DNA from: Rhynchonema sp. JSB1_4
Lineage: Eukaryota > Nematoda > Chromadorea > Monhysterida > Xyalidae
NCBI GenBank assembly: GCA_030248065.1
Contig: JASAMV010004843.1
Location: 1 to 64,000 of the forward strand
Direction: 5' to 3'
Length of the DNA stretch: 64,000 nucleotides
Part shown: one piece after another, positions 13,194 to 26,252 of the stretch
How positions within the stretch are numbered: the stretch's first letter is position 1
How the letters are laid out: each line of letters starts with the position of its first letter
Made by a program: the position numbers and the translations under genes
The notes under the pieces: generated by a model
Told to the model about the DNA's origin: nothing
Databases searched by the model: none
The model's input: only the letters and a program-made list of their open reading frames with translations

Positions 13194-16100
13194 TCTTTCT
13201 CATACATAGTTCTTAAAGCTGAAAGTCATTCAACATTTGGAATTCATGTTACCAATCCTGAGACAGTCACAATTTCCTCCTGAACGTTTTATTCTGATGT
13301 TCGGTATGCTTTTTGCGTGAGAGTTTCTATTTTTGACGAAGGCTAGCGGGTTTCGAACGGGTGTTTTCGACAGATAAAGCAACCATCAACACGAAATAAC
13401 CTGTGTGAACTGTTGTATGTTACGGCGTTCCGTATACGTTCGCATGAAATAAAACAAACACTGCCAGAACAAGAAAGTCGATAAAACTTTAGACTCGGTG
13501 GGATCAGGTCCGGAAAGTAAAATCTGTTTAATAAGAACGACACGGTTGCACGGCAAATTCAGAGTATTGGTGCCGGACACATCACTGCGCCCCTCCCCGG
13601 AAACTAGCCTATTGGTGGTTGCCACGCGCTACCTTCTCGACAACAATAATACTTATCGGAGGCCGCAGTTGGACCAGTGGAACAACACACGGCTAAAGTT
13701 GCATACGGTAAAGGTCTGTCCTAAAATGCGTATACCCACACAGCTGCTGTCCTGATTCAATGCGCGTTCAAAACATGGGTAAAACCATCGTGTTTTAGTT
13801 GCGCTAATTTATTGTCAACAGCAAAGGATAATGATAGCAGATCGATCAAAAACGACCGTTTTGTCATAAACCCAACAAGTCCCGCGCAACACCACCATTA
13901 TGAGGTAAGTGAATTTCGGCTCGCTTTTGGCCCCTTTTTGCAAAGCTGATTCACATCAGGCTATTTATTCCCCTTCGCGCTACATGGATATGTGTATACG
14001 TACTGTACGTTACATACACACTTATACCTATAGTATATCGTAACATCATTTTTGCGCGTGTATTTGGCCCACCAGATTCGCGAGCATATGGAAAATATCG
14101 CAGTTCGGAGATGTGGGCATAGGTATACATATGTGGACTTTTATGGGAAGATAAGATTGACTTCCAGCCAGATAAACTCATCCTCAAGTCAGTCCCACAA
14201 AGTCATGGATTCACAAGAACCCCTGTCCCGAAGTCTAATCGGAAATTTCTAGTTGTCTTGATAGTAATGGTGTATGCCTTATGTTTGGCCAATAGGAAAC
14301 GGAAAGGCGCTAGATAAAACGATAGACCATTCGTGTTCACGCGTCGCTTATCTGGACCCACAATCGGTAGAGTTTGGGGCCCGGCGGTCCAACAACGTTC
14401 GGGCTCGACAACCGATTTGAACTATAGGGTTGCTCTGATCGAGTGTGGTCAAAACTCATGAGGAGGCGATCCACGTGGTTCATAAACAGTTTTTTTCACT
14501 TACTCCGAACCACAAGGGTGGGTGCCAAATACATAGTATGGACCCCAACGACCGGTTCTCAAACAGCGGGACCAAGAGACTGGACTTAGCGTCAGGCTCC
14601 CCGAGACGCTAAATCACACTGTATACTTGCACATACAGCACACACACAAACCGTAACAGGCATCAATCATGCTGATAAAACAAGACACCGCAGGATAAAC
14701 AGCTGCATAAAGGTTCATTTCTGTGGAGCATTGGATACCTATAGATGTATAAGTATCAATGTGATGGTTTGGTGTGGGTGTGTGTGCTTTAAAAAAGGGG
14801 ATTACTCAGCAGATCTTATGAGAGGTTCCGGTAGACAACCATTACATGTTGCGTAAACTTCATTCACACTACACATAGAGTACACCTTTCAAATGTGAAA
14901 ACATGGCAGTCATTTTTTCACGATTGGGAGTTCTGACCACGTGTGGAGCACAGAACAGGTCATAATGGACTGAACTTGGTAACATTTGGCTGGGATCGCG
15001 TTGAACGCTCCACGTTTCTGTGGCAGGCCGACAGTGAATACAAAGATGTCAAAAAAGCACAAAATCGAACTCATGTGGTGCGGTCGAGTCTTTACAGCTG
15101 GCAGCCACAAATTTTTATGACAAGTTCTGGAACACAAAAATTGTCTCAGTTTTCGTGTGGCCAAATTGTGTACCGCAGAAAGGTGCGCGCATTTTTACTC
15201 AGAACACATACCGGAATGAAATGCTGTGCAGAAAATATGTACTGTACGTACATACCTACACAACGGATCAGATGAACTCGGGTTTATGTAGCTCGATGAG
15301 AAAAAAGTTTGAGTGCGCGTACGGTGCAACAGGAAATATTATCCGTGAAACGACCTTATATGCAATGACACGTTTTGTTGTGGCCGCAACGAACCGATGG
15401 TATACATACATATGTATACTTTAGCGTTGGACTCTGGTCCAGGATGACTTGTGGAGATCATATTTTTGGCGGTTTCCTTCTTTAGTTCAAGAAGGGAGAA
15501 ACGGGGGCTTTTGACACTTTAGCAACGCTCGAAAGTTAGACTTTGGGTCGAAGGTTAGGTGTGTAATCATGACGAAAGGTGTGTACAGTAGGTGTGCCTA
15601 TGCATGAGTATCGTCATGTGATCGGTCAGGATGGATCTGACTCTATGCGTGGGTCGGCTTCGATTTCTTTGAAAAATGCAATCCATACGATTTTTTAGTT
15701 ACATTAGCATGTGAACAATTAACTGACTGATGTTTCACACACATTGTATCATGTATCACATTAAAAAATAGTTTAAAAAAACGTTTTGGCCGAATTTTGC
15801 ACAAGAGTTTGACATCATATAAAACAAGGATAGCTGCCGGAAAAGAAAACAAAACATCTTCTTGAGCGACAATCTGGTAGGTCAAAACGCAGAAAAATGG
15901 GAATGTATGTACATTGGTCCGCGTCGGTGGCATGACAAACTGTTTGCATAAACCCAACGGCACTTTTCGGGTGATAAATATGAATTTCACACCACAGTAT
16001 GAAAACGTCACAATGAAATGTTAAAGAGTTCGGTACGTATTTCGTTCTCTAACAGTGCGGAATTTTCTGCTCTTATTTGAAGGCGCATACCTGTCAGTTT

Positions 16101-19100
16101 GATATATCACGCTATATCAACCTTCGTTTATATTGCAGTAGAACCATGGAAGAAAAGTGGGTCTTTTCGGTAGTCAAACGCTATGAAATAAACCATGCCA
16201 GGTTCTAATAAGAAGAATGGTGAACTAGAGGATTGAAAAAAGCGTGACATCGAAATGAAAACGCCCAAATCTAAAAAATCTTTCGCTTCTTAGTCCAGAT
16301 TTGAAATCTGCCCAACCAGCTAACGCTACATAGTGCTGATCCTGACGAAGTATGGCTTTTCAGGCTTCAAACCGGAGCAGGATGAATACAAATGCGCCAA
16401 CTGAGGCATAACAAACTGGCGAAGTTTGGGTGGGCGAAAACCGAAAACTGACCGTGTGAAATTGCGACATTTAGCGAAACAACTGCTGCTGTCCGGGACC
16501 AATAACAATATATTTTCGGCCATTAACACGTTAATGTCCCGCTAAATACAACGAATCATTTATTTATTAAAAAACCGTTTGGTCCGTGCCGTTGCTCATC
16601 GTAACTTTTGCTGGCGGATGTATATAAATCTCTTTTTGGCTGCCGGCTAGGCATCCAACTATGCATGTACTATAATGTAGTTTCGAACTTCAGCTTTACG
16701 GCTTCAAAATTACAGGAAATTCATCTTGAACCGTTTTTTGAAACGAACAAACACAATGCAGTTGCAGCCAAGTTCAAACAGCGCATATGCATGATGAATT
16801 TAGTCAACAAAAAACAGTGAAACAACGTGGACAGCTCACTTAACTACTATCCGACAATAGGTTGCTGACTGGAGCTCGAGTCTTGATTAATTTGGCCCCA
16901 GAACAAAAGCAACAAAACAAGCATCGGCATTAAAGTTGATTGAATGCCATAAAAATATTAGTGCAGCGCGTGTAAACAAAGAACAGGTGTGTACGTCGCT
17001 CATATAGAGCACCTGAAGCTGTGAAACATCACCAGAGAACTGGCAGCAGTCTGTGTGGATCAAAGCACTTTTCTGCGCACGACACTAATATTCTGATTTC
17101 ACAGCAAGACCAATACGACCAATGACCATTAGAGACGACAAGCCTCAAACTTAGTGCCACTGTATGCGCCCATGTCCATTGACAGGCTGAGAAAAATATC
17201 GAAGACACTTGTGGTTGTGACATTTGCATCTTCAAAACAATTACAGTTAAAGTAAGTATAGGTAAAATGCACAAAGAGTTCGCATATGTATAAACGCAGA
17301 GGGTGTCTGTCTGTGATGGGTCACAATCACACAAAAGTACTGAAATGAGTTTTCGCTCTTATAGACGCGGCCGACAGATGAGGACACAGACAAAGTGTAA
17401 ACTTCAATTTATTGCGGATTAGAGACCAAAGAAAGACCAGATTAAAAGTATGTTACAGTTATGGACTGCTTGTGATTGGGTGAAAGTTTGTCACACGCAG
17501 CACGCAGTACCCCAACCTACAATGCGTTTTCAATGCTTGCTTGAAAAAACTCAACGACTAACCGGAGGGTGAAAAAGTGTCGAACATAAAAAGGTCCGAA
17601 TATGGTACAACCGCTTCCTAATGCTTTGATGTAGCAAGTAACGAAATAAGCGGATCTAAAATTTTCTTGTTCCGTTGCAAGAAGTATAACATTTTGTGCT
17701 TGCGTCGACTATTCAAAGTGGTGAGCAGCTTAGAGCTGAAGCGTTTCTGGAGTTTGACAAGTGAATGTCAAAAAAAATTAGAAAGATTTTGGCTTGAGAT
17801 AACCAATTGGGCCAGACGGCGTTCGAATCTGGCAAGACGTCAACCAGTGACATAAACATGGTACCGTATGCTGACATGATCTGATTTGTTCGTTTACAAT
17901 GCAGCAGTTCATAAAATTTTGCAAAAAAAGTGTTCATAAATCTAGAATTCGAAGATGTCTCACGAACCCAACCTGAACAGTAGAAATTCCCTCACACAGC
18001 ATCATAAAGTCGTGAAAGTACGAGAACGGCCATCATAAACAGTCATAATCAAAAACAGCATGTGGACAAACTTCGTGTCAGCAAAAATTTACAACGTGTC
18101 ACTAAGTTGTTACCAGTTTGAGGCATGAAAAGCCATGAACATGACAATAAGGCTTGCTGCTTGGTACAATCGTTACCTCCACCAGTCAGCGCGAGTTTAT
18201 GGCTGTTATTTTCATTGCGTTACACACAAACAAGCTTCGGTTATTATACCACCGAAACACAACTTGGCATACATACAGTACATGCGTACGTACTATATTA
18301 TGTACTGTATGTATGCTCGAAACGGAACCAAGATGGAGCATCTGTATGCCGAGGGCGCTATACATGCCTAACGTGGATGTGCATGAGTGCCGGAACCTAA
18401 TGTACGCATGGTGGACTCATTTTGTGCAAAATGGCGGCTACCAAATGTCGGAAAAACGCAAAAGAGCACCAGTGGGACATTACACGTGCATGATCTGATA
18501 CGCATAATCGTTTCGTGTTTACCGGAAGACCACAGAAAAACTTTTTTTAGAAACAGCACTGCGTGCGGAAGGAGTGAGTGACATTTAGTCATGGATCCCA
18601 GGCCGTAAAAGGAACTTTTTAACTGCGGGGAAACAGGGAGCAAACTAGACTTCCCAAATTTTCTGACCCAAGGTCAAGGAACCAAGTGTTTTCCGAATTA
18701 TCCCAGACGCAGTGATAATCAAATTCAGTTTGCTTGCTAACCTTTACATAAAACCAAACCTCGTTTTCTGAAAACGGCGTGTTACTAACAAATAGTGACA
18801 GACATGTGGACCTGTTGGAGCGCAAGACGGCATTAAATTTGGTGACCGCCGGTCGAGTTAGGATTTGCACAGATCACTTGTTTTGTATTTGATAAACATC
18901 AACGGTGGTGACGCCGCGGCGCCCCGTGCCCGCGCAACTCTCGAAGAAGGCGGGCTTCACAATACATGCGCGTTTGCGTGTCAGCACGTAATACAGTATG
19001 TAGTGTTGAAGTATAGTGGGGTTGACGCTCAAACGCGCATGCATTGTGAACTCGGCCGAACACGACCAACTGGAAACCGCGAACAGTTTTTCATGAACCT

Positions 19101-20168
19101 GTCTAGAATGATAAGCGATCGTACCGTATCGAGCACCATCTGGCAATATGCATACTGATAGCCATATGTATATGGCAGGCTGGTTCGTGTTGCACATAAA
19201 AAGGATATTGTACATTTGGGCTTGTACAGTCGACCTCAAGTCAATCCCAGAGTTTATAATTATATGTATCTGTGCAAGGCACTTTCGGCGCGGGTGCGGC
19301 ACCAAGCAAACTCGCGTCTGATAACGCCAATCAAAAGCCACGTGACGAAAGAAATATGGCAGGGCGAACCCAAAAATACCTATAGGCACATGAACACCGC
19401 AAACGCACCTACGAGCTTGATCTGCAACGTCAAGCATGGTATAAAGTCCATGAAGATGCCATGTCAGAGTCAGTAGGCGTCATGTGACCACCCAGGTTGT
19501 GCGACCATAAACGCTGCATGATCATTTGATACACTCAGCGTGTGAAACATCAATGGGTACAGCCAATGTGTCACTGTGGGAGCACATGGTCCTCTAACCA
19601 GGAGTTAAGTGCGCCTAATTTAGTTTGGATGGTACCTAACCAAACATATACACGCATGAGAGTTCAGGAACGTGTGTGCCCAAACATATAGCCCGCCATC
19701 GGGGTCATAAATGCAAAAAGATGGCCGCCCGGCCACGATGACAGGATTATGTTGCTGTGCTGCTGAAAGTCGCACACATGCGAACCCCTGGACCGCAATG
19801 TGATGAACCTGCTATATGTATGCTTGAAGACTCGACTTGCATAAGGTGTACCAAGGTGGCCACCTTTGGTACTGCACATGTTAATACTTGGTAACCATGT
19901 ATTTGGCATCATCTAGTGCGTCGGCACGCACGCGTGCATTTGTGCTTGCACTTTCCTGGCTGACGCTGGCTATGACTCGTCGGCTGTCACGTAAAATACG
20001 AGCAAAACTGGAACTGTTTTTGGGCAAGGCCGACAGCCGAAAATATGGTCACATTTGTGCGTGACACTTTACACTCACGGGAACAAATGCTTTCAATGTG
20101 GTTTGTAGCAAACTACTACCTCAGCGGGTACACCAATGTATCTTACGTTTATGTAAACATTACTTCAG
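13194..20168. other. No recognisable gene
   Basis: About 7 kb without a supported exon chain. The largest open frame (18874-19437, minus, 187 codons) has no recognisable domain and I do not call it. Dispersed motif copies occur: TGATGTTTCAC at 15730, GTGAAACATCA at 17021 and 19545, and ATATTAGTGC at 16956. A small stem-loop (TAGCGTC/GACGCTA) lies at about 14586-14611. Confidence 0.5.
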
Positions 20169-20277
20169 TCTATACCTGTACCGATCCAGCCCCCCCCCCC
20201 GCCCCCCCCCCCCAAAGGACCAAAAAAACTAACACTAACAAAAACAAATTCCTTATCTATACCTGTACCGATCCAGC
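20169..20277. repeat. 65-bp insertion flanked by perfect 22-bp direct repeats
   Basis: The 22-bp string beginning TCTATACCTGTACCGATCCA occurs at 20169-20190 and again at 20256-20277. Between them are 65 bp that start with a C-run (10 C, G, 12 C) and end in an A-rich tract. Long direct repeats of this kind are typical of target duplications made by retroposition. The inserted piece is not recognisable, and the C-run is also a place where assembly may be inexact. Confidence 0.6.
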
Positions 20278-23200
20278 AATACCTGAACCTGCTTGAACAT
20301 GGCAAAATATGGCCATGTCTTTTCAATGTTTCTTGTGGCAGAAAACCACCCAATGGCTTGAAATCAATGCCGTGCAACACATCATGCGCGGAGTGCGGAA
20401 ATTGAATGGTTTAGAAATGAATCGTTGGTTGGCCTTTCCGAAAATGGAGCAGTTTAGCGCTTTAGGGCTGAACCCTAATGGCATAACTAGCCAATGTTAG
20501 CATGTGCACGGGAAAATAAACGAAAAAATTAAGGTCCAGGTTACATACATACATACATAATCTCCTTGAGAACAACGTTCGTTGTTCCCGTTGTTTCGTG
20601 TCGACTAATAACCGCGATAATACTGTGGCCAATGTGGAACATTTTGAATGTAGATAATGTAACACAGTCTGCGACACACCGAATTAGAGTTACTCTGGCA
20701 CCGCTGCATAGACGCGTATGAACATGAATTGATACACTGAGTAGGAGAATACCTAAGGTAGAGCACACGAGAGAAAAAAGTCAAGCTTTGGCTGCTTTAT
20801 ATTTTATGAGCGGGATCCGAATCCGAAGTTTTTACATTTGGAAGACAAGACCGGAGGAAGCCGACCGTCAAATTTTGCTACCGAGAGCAAACACGGCGCA
20901 ACAAAGAACACTTGGACTGTATATGTTCCAGTGCATAAAATTCTAACGGGATATGATTAGCTGTTCTGATGTTTGAATCCGGAAACATAACGTGACACCT
21001 TGTACTTGACATGGACGAAACGAACACCGAAATTACATCGTGGCAAGTTATGGCCGAAATTATGCTTGAATGAATCCACCCTGGCTTGGGAACACACAAA
21101 GATTTCAGTGAAGAAAGTTGGCACAGCCCACGTTCTTTTATCTATCATGAAACAGCCACAGGCGCACCGTATATAAAGAGAACCGTCTAAGCCTCCAGTG
21201 TACAAGGTTCAGGTGCACACACTGCAGAAATGCATAAGTTTTCCTTTTCTCGTGTTTTCTGCTGAATAGGGCGATAAATAATGAAATGACAATCAGGCAT
21301 GAACTCACAAGGTTTTGCAATGCAACCCTCTATCGAGAGGGGATTGCCCACAACAAGGGTGCGGTGGTCATGTGTAGGTCGCAGCGGGCAGGAGTAGAAG
21401 TCAAATTCAAATTCACTTACGTATATGCGTGCCTACTTCATGGAGATGGCACACGCGCGTGACACGCGGTTTGACTTGACTTTCTCGCATATTCCACAGG
21501 TTTTTTTGACTTCATTCGTGTCTGCCTGCGGTTGCAGAAGTCTTGCGCCCGAAATGTACCCATTGCTTGTTCTCATCTATAATTGATGAGTCGGACAGCC
21601 AGTGACACACCGATGGCAGTAACTCAAAGGAATGCAGAACCACAAGGGGTACCTAAGGTTCAGCTTGTGCCTATACGCAGGTTCATAACCAGGAACATTG
21701 TGATAGGCGTCTGGAAAAAGAAGACCCGACCTGACCGTGACGCGTGACAGGTTGACGGTGTGATCAAGATACATATTGGGCACAACCTGTAATATGCCAG
21801 GAACCGTGTGGTGAATACACCCACTCGAAAACATGCATCAGCTGATCCGTGGCCCGCAGGTCTGTTTCCAACAGCTTTATTGTTCCGATGGGCATTTCTC
21901 GCACAAGCAAGCGTCTATCTGGCTTGGACATGATAACAGCGCAATAATGTTGCGGTAACATGCCCACGCACATGCGCGTAAAGAGCATCCATGTATGTAT
22001 GTACATGGCAATACCATACACTTGGGTACAAACGCAAACGATATATACTTTCTTCCGTATGTTATTTTCTTTGGGTTTTAACGGTCAATGGGTAGCATAC
22101 ATACCACCTCAGAAACGATTAACATGCTCGTTCGAGCCATATCACTACGCGAAAATGCTGTGTGTATGTACATAGGTCAGAGACGAAGCATCTAAGCATA
22201 CGCTAATACCTTAGCACTATATGCAGTACCATGTGCACGTCCAACCGGTTTATGTTTCGCGAACACACAATATTCCCACTTGGAAGGTGAATGAATTTCA
22301 TACGATCAGATACACGGCACACGCTGCAGTGTGCAATTTATAATGCTATCAGATGACAACCAAGCACCAGAAGAACACAAAAATCAGCAACTACGGAACA
22401 TCGAAGCCAGCGTTCGTTCCGGCAGGCCTGGCTCGAGGATGACAAAAATTTGGAATATTAGTGCCGTGTATTGCAGTCATTGTGCTTCCAGATGCACAAA
22501 GGTTTCCTGAAAACGTCGCTCAAGTGCTGTTTGTGCGCAATACAATTATGTACAAGGCACTAATGTTCTAAATACGTACCAAAACTATGCGCCAACTGGA
22601 ACACTGGAACACAAGGAGCACTTGTGACTGCCAAATGATGACACGCAAGGACAGGGCCATCACAGGGTGTGACAGTCACAAACAAAAAATACATCATGTG
22701 GCAATACCTGGACGTGTGCACCTTAGAGGGCGACGTTCCTTTCGTTTACGTTAGCCTGATGATGATGACCACTTTGGAAAACACTTTTTGACACATTGCT
22801 TTTGTGGTGTGTTTGTCAAATGGGAGACGTGTTTGGCGAACAAATTGGGTACCGGAGGGTTCATGCCACCCTAATGGCGTCACAATAAAACGATAAACGT
22901 TATGAGCTAATTTTGTGTTCATGAGAACTGTTATTCATGCATAAGCTTCAAAGTGATCATAAGTAACCTGGAAGAAAAAACTGCTGACTTGCGGAACTGA
23001 AGACAAGGAAAATATAAGTTGAGCTCACATTAGGTATTCAAATGTATAGGTATATGTAGCATTCTGAATCTGGAGTCAAGATATTAGTGCCGTGCGCTTT
23101 AGAACCGTTCGTGTCTCTGTGTCAGTTCTGGAGTGAAGCTTCTGCGTTTTCGGTGGAACTTACACCCCATACGAAAAAAACAGCTTGTTGTGCTGAGTAA

Positions 23201-26177
23201 CAGCAGGAGCGGCGACCAGTATTCTCAACTAATAAACAGGGTGCTAAACTTGTGTCACAAAGCGTGTAGTATGGAGGTGTACCCAGTTGGTGAACAATTA
23301 TAAATCACACTGGGTGGTGGTGCTGAATGAAAAATGGCTATATCGCACCTGCTACACTGCACCAAGTTGGACAAGCACTGGGCAGCCCTGAACCTTGATG
23401 AAACGCTATGCAACCGAAAAACCATAAATAACAAGCAAGCCGCGACAGTTGGGCTCGGTTTTTATGAGCTTCGGTGCCAAGACGGATTGATGCAATTGAG
23501 AACAAAATGTGCACTTTGTGCAGAGCATCTGGACAGTTGTGGTGTTTCTTTAACGGTTCACAAAACTTGTCACATTGTATCTTTACGACATTAGTTAGTA
23601 TACATGCGTGTGCACCTGGTATATGCTGGTCGTTTGCGTTGTTTGATGTTTCAATTGGTCTCAAAACAGGCTAACTGTCGTAAAATAGCCGTATTGCACC
23701 CACGATTGCGCTGGCGTTGCCCACCCACGAATCGTTGACTGCTGCATCTGAGAAGCAGGTGGGTAGACAAACTTGATGATCGGACTCTGGCCATGACAAC
23801 GAATGTCTCCTTGGATACCCATAAGCTGGAACATCAGTCATCCAGCCATGTAAAGCAAAAACAACAGCTCCACACACTCGTGCTCCAAGGCCCGGACCTA
23901 AGTTGTAGTTCTAACGAAGATCGGTCCTGGTACAGAACCGAGCCGATCACATACTTGAATAACCTCGCACATCACAAAGTTAAGGGACCTAACCCAGGAG
24001 ACGGCTCATTTTCGGCCCGCCGTCAGCGCCCAAATTTACGGGTCTCCAATTTCTACAACGTTGTGATTGATATAAATTGGGTGGTCTAAAGCGGCAAACG
24101 AGCCTATTTGCAAGAAATAGTTTGTCGCAAGCAGGTGCGAGTAAAATATCAGACCATGTTTGTTCCAAACCGAAGGCAAAAAACAGCCCACAAGATGGCA
24201 CGATTGGTTTTCAAAACGGTGCATACATATGTACTTATGCGTTAGCAGACTTTTTCACGCGCAAATGTTTTTCGAAAATTTACCGACAGAACTTTGAAGC
24301 AGAAAGGATTAGCAAAAACACAAGATTCATGGTCGGCAATTAAAGTCAGTGACGGTGGTATAATGGTCAGAGTTTTAAGGAATTGTGTATAACATCGTGC
24401 CTAAGACACACACAAAGACAGACTCGCTGTAAGCTCTGTGGGAGCAACTTTCTGTGCAATCCACGCTTCCGCAACAAAAACCTTTGTGCACTTCAAAGGT
24501 CGAGGAAAATTTTTTATGATCAATTAAACTGCTGGAGACATTCAGCAAAACCAATAGGTAATGTATGTAGTACAATGTAATGTACTGGGGCGGGGTCATA
24601 CACCCGGATGGGCTAACACTCATCATCAGGGAAGCAAATAACAGATGGTGCTTCTTGGTGGTTTATTGGGCACAAGGTATTTGTTAAATCTGCTTGACGA
24701 TGTGAGTAATGGTGCTCGATAACTGACGCGGTAGAGCTGATCAGCCAGAAAGAGCAGGTCAAGTCAAGCAAGTTTCCAAAATCTAATAACTGCGGCAGCC
24801 GGGTCCCAGGGGTCGGGGCACACCACTCAGTAGTTAAACGACTGCCGATAACACAACAATTGGCTTTTGCATTCAGCCAACCCCATAAATCCTGACTTGT
24901 TGAGTTCTATATGGATGTAGTAGAAGAGGCCATGGACCACTTGGGTACACCCAGCAACGGTCAAAAGGTGCGCAAAATGAGCCAGAAGTCGTTTGGGTTT
25001 GACCGTCTCCGTTAGGGCAGCCGCGCTTGCCCCTAACGAAACTTTATTTTCGACCTTTTCCACTGCCGCGCAGCGACTGGAAAGCGACCGGTTGTTGTGA
25101 TAATTCACTTTCACGTCAATGACATGCTTCATCACAAAAACCGTTACCGTATACCTATGTATAGTGCCTAGTACTTACATAGCATGTAAATGTTGTGACA
25201 TCTGGTCGGGAACCAAACCACGCGTGACACAACAACCGTGTGGGTGGTAAGGGGATGACACGGCTTAATTTGGGGCTGGACAAAAACTTGCCTCGTCTTA
25301 CTGGGGTGTACGGACAGAATAGCGTGGACAAGACAGCGTTGGTCGAAATCAGCGGGACGGTGCAGACTTGTATACATTACATACATAAGTGGACCTGCAG
25401 TAAGTATATGACGCCGATGTTTTAGGACAACCGTTTTATTGGCAGCGGTTTTGTTCCCCGCTCAAGCGCGTACACAAAATGGCTGTTCACCAAATTCCAG
25501 GGAGAAAAAGTGTCAAAACGGCACAGGGTACAGACATCAAATCAGGCGGGGAAACATGCGCGGAGTGAACGAGTACATACTGTATTATTGAATTTCATCA
25601 AAAGTTGCACGGATTGTCGTTCGGATGAACAAGCGCTGAGCGCATAGTAAGAGATTGAAAGCGTTCGAAACGAAAAATTGCAACTCTCTAACATCGCAGA
25701 ACATTTCCGCTGGTATACCCACTTTGCAAAGCGCTGGCATAAAATGACTGAGTTTACTTTTCTACATGCCAGATCCGTATTAGTAAAAAAAGATACATAT
25801 ACCTATGTATACCTAATACATACCTAACCCATGTACTATGACATTGGAACATATACAGTACGTAATCGTCAAGTCACAGTTCTGTTATACGTAATTTGAG
25901 CAGATGCTTGTTCGTTCCACACGATCCGGCAAAGTCCATGCCACGGGGGTTCCATGGCACACAGGCCACTGATGATGACACCTTGAACTTATGACATGTT
26001 CATGCGGGTGCCTACCATTACAATTGTGCACATGACCGGTCGTAACTTCTGAGCACAATGGCCATACATTGGAAATGGCGCCAATGAAATGCACAGGGCT
26101 TGTCAATAGAAGTGAACGCCGAGGAGAGTTGTTCGCAAATTTGTTCATTTGGGCCATTGATAGGAGAAATGCCTGCT
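20278..26177. other. No recognisable gene
   Basis: No supported coding exon. Open frames such as 24827-25135 (minus, 102 codons) and 21764-22021 (minus) show no known domain or matching splice partners. Copies of AATATTAGTGCCGTG occur near 22455, with a close relative at 23081. Confidence 0.5.
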
Positions 26178-26252
26178 TGTGAAACATCAGTTAGATGAAC
26201 TAGTGACTGTGAAATGAACCATTGAGAACTGCCATCTGACTGATGTTTCACA
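26178..26252. repeat. 20-bp inverted repeat (hairpin) built on the TGTGAAACATCAG motif
   Basis: The arms 26178-26197 and 26233-26252 are complementary at 19 of 20 positions, with a 35-nt loop. The arm sequence starts TGTGAAACATCAG, the same short motif scattered over the whole window. It could be a very small MITE, the remnant of two motif copies in inverted orientation, or a precursor-miRNA-like hairpin. Nothing in the sequence decides between these. Confidence 0.6.

Noticed and set aside
18874..19437. 187-codon ORF on the minus strand
   Set aside because: No recognisable domain, irregular composition and no splice partners; a chance open frame is likely in 64 kb.
21577..22021. Two overlapping minus ORFs with a possible shared GT junction
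   Set aside because: I could not identify a domain or confirm a splice pair, so I do not call a gene.
24827..25135. 102-codon ORF on the minus strand
   Set aside because: Reads somewhat like protein but matches no family I know and has no supporting signals.
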